This document shows, one piece after another, positions 8,201 to 11,431 of a stretch of DNA of 11,431 bases. The notes under the pieces were generated by a model. It did no database searches, was not told the origin of the DNA, and saw only the letters and a program-made list of their open reading frames with translations. Source of the DNA: Methanospirillum hungatei (GTDB taxonomy: Archaea; Halobacteriota; Methanomicrobia; Methanomicrobiales; Methanospirillaceae); contig NZ_JAIWNS010000171.1 in NCBI RefSeq assembly GCF_020216685.1, positions 1-11,431 on the forward strand. The letters are read 5' to 3'. The translations under genes were made by a program, and so were the position numbers. Each line of letters starts with the position of its first letter. Within the stretch, counting starts at the first letter, position 1.

Positions 8201-9802
8201 GTAGATTGGCGGAATGCCTGCCTGGAAGTTCATTTTAAAGAGGAATGCATCCTGCCCTCCCTTGATGGATTTCTGATACCTGGGGACTCCGGCAGGGAGC
8301 AGATTTGTTGAACTCGTTGTTCCGGTGATATATGCCATACCCTGACCATCAACCGCTATTCCATTTCCATAGTCCTGCCCGGAGCCGGATATATATGTAG
8401 AATATTCCAGAACCTGACCGGTCGGGCTGATTTTCACTGCAAATGCATCACCCATCACTGCATCCGGATTTGGTGCAGTCTGATACGCATTCGGGGTTGT
8501 TGGAAAGATCTGTTCCAGTTTCTTGTAAGGGCTGTTCCCAACCGTCTGTCCGGTAAGATAAACGGCATTCTGACTGTCAAGGGCGATATCATTCGCCTGG
8601 TCGGCAAAATTCCCTCCAAGATAATCAGACCACCTGATAATTGCACCGCTTGGATCCAGTTTTATCACAAATGCATCATTTGACCCATGAAGCCTATCAC
8701 CATAGGCAAAGGGAAGCATTATTGGAAAATCTTCAGAGAATGTGTCTCCAGTCACGTATATATTTTTCAGGGAGTCAACAGCAATTCCCCTGCCAAAGTC
8801 TGCCTTATCTCCACCCAGATACGTTGAAAATATGATAGATGCATTGCCTGTCGTCTGGTTGATCCCAATTTTCGTTATGAATGCATCCCGACTGTTATGA
8901 CAGTATGAACCATTAAATTTCAGGTATGCAGTATTGATGACCGTTGGATCTCGTAAGGGAAAATTACACGACGACGTATATCCGGTCACATACACATCCC
9001 CGGATGAATCCCTTGCAATATCCATACCATAATCTTCAAGAGTTCCCCCAAGAAGAGTGGAATATTCAAGGTACGGGTCAATAATCAAGGGGTATGCAGG
9101 ATCATATTCTCCAATGGTATATCCTACCTCGCCATTCTCGAAGACCGTATAGGATGACTCGACTTCAATGGTATTTCCATCAATTATCTGGTAGGTATAA
9201 GGAGCCCGTTCGGTCAGATTACCAAACGACGTAATTACCTGCAGGGAACCGTCTTCAGTGAGCGATAACCCCTCGTTTCCTCCATAAATGAGTCGGATTG
9301 CACTGGGATCGGCACCTTCCCGGACGGTGAACTCCCGTTTGAGAACACCCTGCTTTCCGGAATAGGAGAGATCAATTCCAGGAAGAATTTCAAGATACCG
9401 GATGCCCCCATACCAGGGAACATACTGCTGCCAGTCAGACTCATTCTTCCCAATGAGGAAGTTGGCATATCCATCAAGTTTGTCAAATGCCTCAACGGTG
9501 ACGTTCTCTGCAGCACCTGAAACTGTCACAATCACCGGAGTTGTAACATTATCTCCACACTCTTCACAGTCACCGGACGGCCCACTTACTAACAGAGCAT
9601 CTCTGGTAAAATCAAATGAAAATTGAGAACTTTTCACCTGATACAGAATATCTTCATGTGCCTGTCCGGCATTTTCGATAAACTGCACCGGATGTGCAGA
9701 AATATCAGTATAATTTACTTCCTGATTATCTGCCATCACAATGCAGCATAAGAGAATACATAAGAGCGCAGCAAGCACTCCTTTTGATATGTTCCGGTTC
9801 AT
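5207..9802 (-). CDS. Giant exported SBBP-propeller / PKD / dockerin-like protein (1531 aa)
   Basis: The specific function is unknown; the architecture suggests an extracellular binding or structural protein. In order: signal peptide 1-24 (hydrophobic core LLCILLCC, likely cleavage VMA before DNQ); an N-terminal domain, about 30-240, of the type that precedes SBBP repeats (HPVQFIENAGQ); seven SBBP repeats, about 245-760, each with a YLGG-x-DYG-x-A-D-x-YVTG core, expected to form one seven-bladed beta-propeller; six PKD domains starting near 762, 849, 944, 1036, 1119 and 1228 (cores such as WNFGDG, WQWNFGD, WDWRFGDG); a cohesin-like sandwich, about 1316-1453; and a dockerin-like module, about 1473-1531. 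An in-frame TAG nine bases upstream fixes ATG 9802. AGGA precedes it, and a 12-codon ORF overlaps it by ATGA. It is likely the first gene of a three-gene operon with the two cohesin-like proteins. The frame is intact throughout. Confidence 0.92.
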   Translation of the reverse strand: MNRNISKGVLAALLCILLCCIVMADNQEVNYTDISAHPVQFIENAGQAHEDILYQVKSSQFSFDFTRDALLVSGPSGDCEECGDNVTTPVIVTVSGAAENVTVEAFDKLDGYANFLIGKNESDWQQYVPWYGGIRYLEILPGIDLSYSGKQGVLKREFTVREGADPSAIRLIYGGNEGLSLTEDGSLQVITSFGNLTERAPYTYQIIDGNTIEVESSYTVFENGEVGYTIGEYDPAYPLIIDPYLEYSTLLGGTLEDYGMDIARDSSGDVYVTGYTSSCNFPLRDPTVINTAYLKFNGSYCHNSRDAFITKIGINQTTGNASIIFSTYLGGDKADFGRGIAVDSLKNIYVTGDTFSEDFPIMLPFAYGDRLHGSNDAFVIKLDPSGAIIRWSDYLGGNFADQANDIALDSQNAVYLTGQTVGNSPYKKLEQIFPTTPNAYQTAPNPDAVMGDAFAVKISPTGQVLEYSTYISGSGQDYGNGIAVDGQGMAYITGTTSSTNLLPAGVPRYQKSIKGGQDAFLFKMNFQAGIPPIYATYLGGSTGYDYGEAVAVDSAGSAYITGATASTDFPVTNMALQTVKGWPYDAFEKDAYVTKFSSDGTGLIYSTYLGGSMDDWGYDIKVDSSFRAFVTGYSRSSQIPRSGLINTIKQASGGQDGFLTVIKSDGRSAESSTLFGGYRDDVSRGVAISPDGNTSFVTGYTSSPTMLNLVCGSDCEREAFPVYKWINQTVYGNRLYIGGNFSGDFQGSFDAFVMKFGQPSLNPSFTASRVCGTGDPNMTVTFTETTTGSGNILNRIWNFGDGSPVNDTGSASIPVTHNYTAPGTYPATLTLYTYTSILVSDPVDITYCNPYTSANFTVAGYNNTADPIDVPINTDITFNGYAVNYTPASYEWYFADGSLNQTGQTTHHLFSQQGTYTVNMTAPSGTCCDNNTNIVGSKRIRVLAPPLARFVNSSTTPRIGCLPLTVIFNDTSPVGTVDYGAPTAWQWNFGDNSANNTTQNATHTYLHAGTYTVSLTASNAAGSNTYTQSNYVLVSGNVTAGFTASPRAGTAPLGVQFTDTSTGVPTSWDWRFGDGGSNTTQNPYHVYNTAGTYTVNLTVTNDCGHVASANYTDWITVNGNMTPKILFGNSTFPPTSENPVNGTPVLNVTFIGNTTDGTLIDTAVWNFGDLNTTTQTRAAGWPSDNTWFNISHKYYTVRDYTPVLQITNTTYGSGTTGGLYTDWIGVYPPIIVNFSATPPSGIVGQSILFTDQSSGSPINWNWHFTDGSQNVSGLSSVSHAFNTTAVWNVTLEVWNKYGATGIGYRNVNITSADTSGQVYFVPQNITLITEDLNYRVLNVVLSKADYGLSSYTVKIDLNNSARAHIRNWATSPSWVDHFTYSVSPAFDSITLSGYKDSGMLPAGSRNISLGNISLTGISAGDADLRLNGTSIAQYGSSFMSLTGVPADIHVYAVSPLPGYTNKPADIWPPGVHDGLIDDFDGNGVVNTADVTVFFNTWVSGGFVGMPIPPFDYNHNNRIDTDDIVEYFNLIW
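5210..5386 (-). other. Dockerin-like module with two complete calcium loops
   Basis: This is the C-terminal 59 residues (1473-1531) of the giant protein. Two F-hand loops follow the dockerin D-x-D/N-x-D/N-x3-D/N-x2-D pattern. Loop one has D1478, D1480, N1482, N1486 and D1489 (DFDGNGVVNTAD). Loop two has D1511, N1513, N1515, D1519 and D1522 (DYNHNNRIDTDD). Each is followed by a hydrophobic helix (VTVFFNTW and IVEYFNLI). Having both loops intact supports a working calcium-dependent dockerin; its partner cannot be told from sequence alone. Confidence 0.8.
5444..5857 (-). other. Cohesin-like domain of the giant protein
   Basis: Residues about 1316-1453 (starting GQVYFVPQNITL) show the alternating hydrophobic strands of a cohesin or related carbohydrate-binding-type beta-sandwich: VLNVVLSKADYGLSSYTVKI, then SITLSGYKDSG, ISLGNISLTGI and ADLRLNGTSI. 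It sits directly before the dockerin-like module, the place occupied by X modules in some bacterial dockerin proteins, so it may instead be a stabilising X-like domain. It lacks the TDDNGNP motif of the two neighbouring cohesin-like domains. Confidence 0.5.
5873..7519 (-). repeat. Six tandem PKD domains
   Basis: Residues 762-1310 of the giant protein are six PKD units of 83 to 109 residues. Units one, three and four keep the classic W-x-FGD core and the H-x-Y plus GTYTV ending. Units two (YFADGS) and six (WHFTDGS) have lost the FGD core, and unit five (WNFGDL) carries an insertion before its H-x-Y. The sequence divergence shows an old duplication rather than recent expansion. By hand count about 31 N-X-S/T sequons fall in this stretch. 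PKD domains commonly act as spacers or binding modules in archaeal surface proteins. Confidence 0.9.
7523..9070 (-). repeat. Seven SBBP beta-propeller repeats
   Basis: Residues about 245-760 hold seven units of roughly 65 to 90 residues. Each begins with a YLGG-like strand (LLGGT, YLGGD, YLGGN, YISGS, YLGGS, YLGGS, LFGGY), then an A-x-D or related core and a Y-x-TG strand, and ends with an aspartate-containing DAF/DGF-x-x-K strand. Seven units match one complete seven-bladed propeller. The third and seventh units carry longer inserts; the seventh has a C-x3-C pair (CGSDC) in its insert. Confidence 0.88.
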
Positions 9803-9837
9803 CGCATCCTAACCCCCAAGTCCATAATTGACCCCAT
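9799..9837 (-). CDS. Possible 12-codon leader ORF coupled to the giant gene
   Basis: Reading the minus strand, ATG at 9837-9835 opens a 12-codon frame (MGSIMDLGVRMR) whose TGA overlaps the start codon of the 1531-residue gene as ATGA. A strong ribosome binding site AGGAG (9849-9845) lies seven bases before it, better than the AGGA in front of the large gene itself. This arrangement is typical of translational coupling. It may be chance, because a TATA-like run near 9860 could place the transcript start downstream of the AGGAG. Confidence 0.35.
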   Translation of the reverse strand: MGSIMDLGVRMR

Positions 9838-9967
9838 GGTAAAACTCCTGCATATTCTTTTAATTCAGCATTTATCCGAGAATCCCGTCTCTGATAAAAT
9901 CACCGGATTATGCAGGGTCAGTTCTCCCGTAAGACACCTGTTTTATGCCATGTACAATATGACAAGG

Positions 9968-9979
9968 ATATTTTTTATT
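9968..9979 (-). promoter_or_regulatory. Candidate TATA box for the surface-protein operon
   Basis: The minus-strand sequence AATAAAAAATAT fits an archaeal TATA element and lies beside the 9-bp inverted repeat. It would start transcription near 9943, giving a leader of about 140 bases. A weaker candidate, TTAAAAGAATAT near 9860, would give a short leader of about 35 bases. The sequence alone does not decide between them. Confidence 0.3.
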
Positions 9980-9985
9980 GACGTA

Positions 9986-10007
9986 TAATATTTTCTAAAA
10001 AATATTA
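9986..10007. repeat. Perfect 9-bp inverted repeat, possible operator
   Basis: TAATATTTT (9986-9994) and AAAATATTA (9999-10007) are exact reverse complements separated by four bases (CTAA). The 22-base site sits just upstream, in the minus-strand sense, of a TATA-like element for the large-protein operon, where an activator site would be expected. Perfect dyads of this length are uncommon, but the high AT content raises the chance expectation. Confidence 0.4.
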
Positions 10008-10134
10008 GTGCAACGGTGCGTTTATGCAGAAATAAAGAGCATGCAAAACAGGGGGTGAGAACAAAAAGATTTGCAGATTTGAAATATTTTGTGAAATAAA
10101 AGATAAGGGATAAAATTTTTCCTTTTCCTTCATC

Positions 10135-11431
10135 TTAAACAGACGATGGTTCCTCTTCGTCAGCCGGAGTGGTAACTTCCCGCTTCATGGATGGGAAGAG
10201 GATCACCTCCTTGATTGAGGTATTTCCTGTTATCAGCATAACAAGCCGATCAATTCCTATTCCGACACCTCCTGTCGGTGGCATGCCATACCCAAGAGCA
10301 TTGACAAAATCATAATCATGCATCTGGGCCTCTTCATCACCAAGCCGCCGCTTCTCTTCCTGAGCCTCAAACCGCTCCATCTGATCCAGGGGATCATTCA
10401 GCTCGGAGAACCCGTTGGCAAGCTCCATCCCGGCAATGAACAGTTCAAACCGTTCGACAAATCCCTCTTTCTCGCGGTGGGACTTTGCAAGTGGTGAGTT
10501 TTCAACAGGGAAGTCGGTGATGAAGGTTGGTTGTATCAGTTTATCCTCGACAAGGGCTTCGAAAAAGAGGACCAGCATCTCGCGCTGTGTGTGGACATCA
10601 TCAACCCCATCAACTCCCTTCTCTTTCCCGATCTTTTTCAGACTCTCCGGATCATGAGCGAAGATATCAACCCCTCCAATGGTCCTGACAGCCTCTTCCA
10701 TGCTCATGACCGTCCAGGGTGCTTTGTATGAAATGGCATTTTCTTCAAATGCCACCTCATATGAACCGGTCACTTCGTGAACAATGCTGCTGATGATACC
10801 TTCGGTCAGTTTCATCATATCAGTGTAATCAGCATATGCCTGGTATATCTCAACCATAGAGAATTCCGGGTTGTGACTGGTATCAATATCCTCATTTCTG
10901 AAGTTTTTTGCAACCTCGAACACTTTCTCAAAGCCACCTACAACCAGTCTTTTCAGGTATAATTCAGGAGCGATCCGGAGATAGAGTTTCTGCCCGAGGA
11001 AATTATGGAAGGTTGTGAAGGGCCGTGCATTTGCTCCTCCATAGAGTGGCTGGAGAGTCGGGGTCTCAAACTCAAGAAATCCCTGCCCGGTGAGGTAATT
11101 TCTCAGGAGCGATATGATCCTGCTCCGTGTCCTGAATGTCTCCCGGCTCTCTTCATTGACGATGAGGTCCAGATACCGCTGCCTGTACCGTTTCTCTAGA
11201 TTGGTCAGACCATGAAACTTCTCCGGAAGAGAGCAGAGTGTCTTGGTAAGAAGGATCAAATCATCAACAAAAATGGATATCTCCCCGACCTTGGTCTTGA
11301 AAATTCTCCCGGTTACCCCGATGATGTCACCTCTCTCAATTGAGGATTTAAACATCTGGAATTTCCCTTCAGGAAGAGCGTCCTTGCGGATATACAGCTG
11401 AATTCTTCCGGTCTCATCACGGAGGTCTGCA
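10135..11431 (-). CDS. lysS: Class II lysyl-tRNA synthetase, N-terminus outside window
   Basis: The enzyme attaches lysine to tRNA-Lys using ATP. The visible 431 codons run to TAA at 10137-10135, and the frame stays open to the right edge (ADLRDETGRIQLYIRKDALP, part of the OB-fold anticodon-binding domain), so the start and roughly the first 60 to 80 residues are missing. ATG 11355 is internal, not the start. Class II catalytic motifs are all present: motif 1 (FLEFETPTLQP with GGANARPF, about 11020-11085), motif 2 (VFEVAKNFRNEDID with HNPEFSMVEIYQAY, about 10840-10925) and motif 3 (GVGIGIDRLVM, about 10235-10275). The family member is LysRS rather than AspRS or AsnRS, from the RIAPELYLKRLVVGGFEKVFE segment. 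The C-terminus carries a short acidic tail (EEEPSSV). Many methanogens use an unrelated class I enzyme, so this form is worth noting. Confidence 0.95.
   Translation of the reverse strand, partial: ADLRDETGRIQLYIRKDALPEGKFQMFKSSIERGDIIGVTGRIFKTKVGEISIFVDDLILLTKTLCSLPEKFHGLTNLEKRYRQRYLDLIVNEESRETFRTRSRIISLLRNYLTGQGFLEFETPTLQPLYGGANARPFTTFHNFLGQKLYLRIAPELYLKRLVVGGFEKVFEVAKNFRNEDIDTSHNPEFSMVEIYQAYADYTDMMKLTEGIISSIVHEVTGSYEVAFEENAISYKAPWTVMSMEEAVRTIGGVDIFAHDPESLKKIGKEKGVDGVDDVHTQREMLVLFFEALVEDKLIQPTFITDFPVENSPLAKSHREKEGFVERFELFIAGMELANGFSELNDPLDQMERFEAQEEKRRLGDEEAQMHDYDFVNALGYGMPPTGGVGIGIDRLVMLITGNTSIKEVILFPSMKREVTTPADEEEPSSV

Larger units (their letters stand above)
9803..10134. other. Gene-free region upstream of the surface-protein operon
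   Basis: This 332-base stretch separates the end of lysS from the giant gene, both on the minus strand. It is much more AT-rich than the genes beside it. It holds T-rich runs on the minus strand after the lysS stop (for example around 10063-10067 and 10095-10125) that could serve as archaeal oligo-T terminators, an inverted repeat (9986-10007), TATA-like stretches, and the 12-codon leader ORF. I see no tRNA, other RNA gene, insertion sequence or longer coding frame in it. Confidence 0.6.

Noticed and set aside
7540..9070. Recurring ATGCAT-containing words at intervals, suggestive of a regulatory or CRISPR-like repeat
   Set aside because: They encode the DAF part of each SBBP repeat; spacing and divergence follow the protein repeat, and there are no spacers or exact repeats.
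2588..9802. A cellulosome for polysaccharide degradation
   Set aside because: No glycoside hydrolase, esterase or carbohydrate-degrading catalytic domain is visible in any of the three proteins; only docking, spacer and propeller modules are seen.
9803..10134. A riboswitch or structured RNA in the long gene-free region
   Set aside because: I found one short AT-only dyad but no conserved aptamer-like core or GC-rich multi-stem structure.

Overview
The window looks like euryarchaeal, methanogen-type DNA, most likely order Methanomicrobiales and plausibly a Methanospirillum relative. This rests on moderate GC, AGGTGA-type ribosome binding sites, a HypF hydrogenase maturase, and large secreted proteins built from PKD, PEGA and SBBP repeats. 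It is a judgement from protein style; no database was searched.

Layout. Positions 1-311 (minus) hold the 5' part of a small winged-helix, ArsR-like regulator that runs off the left edge. It is divergent from hypF (368-2593, plus), the carbamoyltransferase that starts CN-ligand synthesis for [NiFe]-hydrogenases. hypF converges on, and overlaps by 6 bases, a block of three minus-strand genes for exported proteins, transcribed 9802 -> 5207, 5185 -> 3788 and 3712 -> 2588. A 332-base gene-free region (9803-10134) with AT-rich promoter-like sequence, a perfect 9-bp inverted repeat and a 12-codon leader ORF separates this block from a class II lysyl-tRNA synthetase gene (10135 to the right edge, minus, 5' end missing).

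The three-gene block is the interesting part. The 1531-residue protein has a signal peptide, an N-terminal domain typical of SBBP-repeat proteins, seven SBBP repeats (one seven-bladed beta-propeller), six PKD domains, a cohesin-like beta-sandwich, and a C-terminal dockerin-like module with both calcium loops intact. The two smaller proteins (465 and 374 residues) each have a signal peptide, a cohesin-like domain, a Pro/Thr-rich linker, one PKD domain and one or two PEGA domains. Close spacing (21 and 75 bases) and shared AGGTGA sites suggest one operon. The inference is a non-cellulosomal cohesin-dockerin system that docks a large propeller/PKD protein onto small extracellular adaptors. None of the three has an obvious C-terminal membrane anchor, so attachment to the cell is unexplained.

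The flanking genes (regulator, hypF, lysS) show no evident functional link to the surface block.
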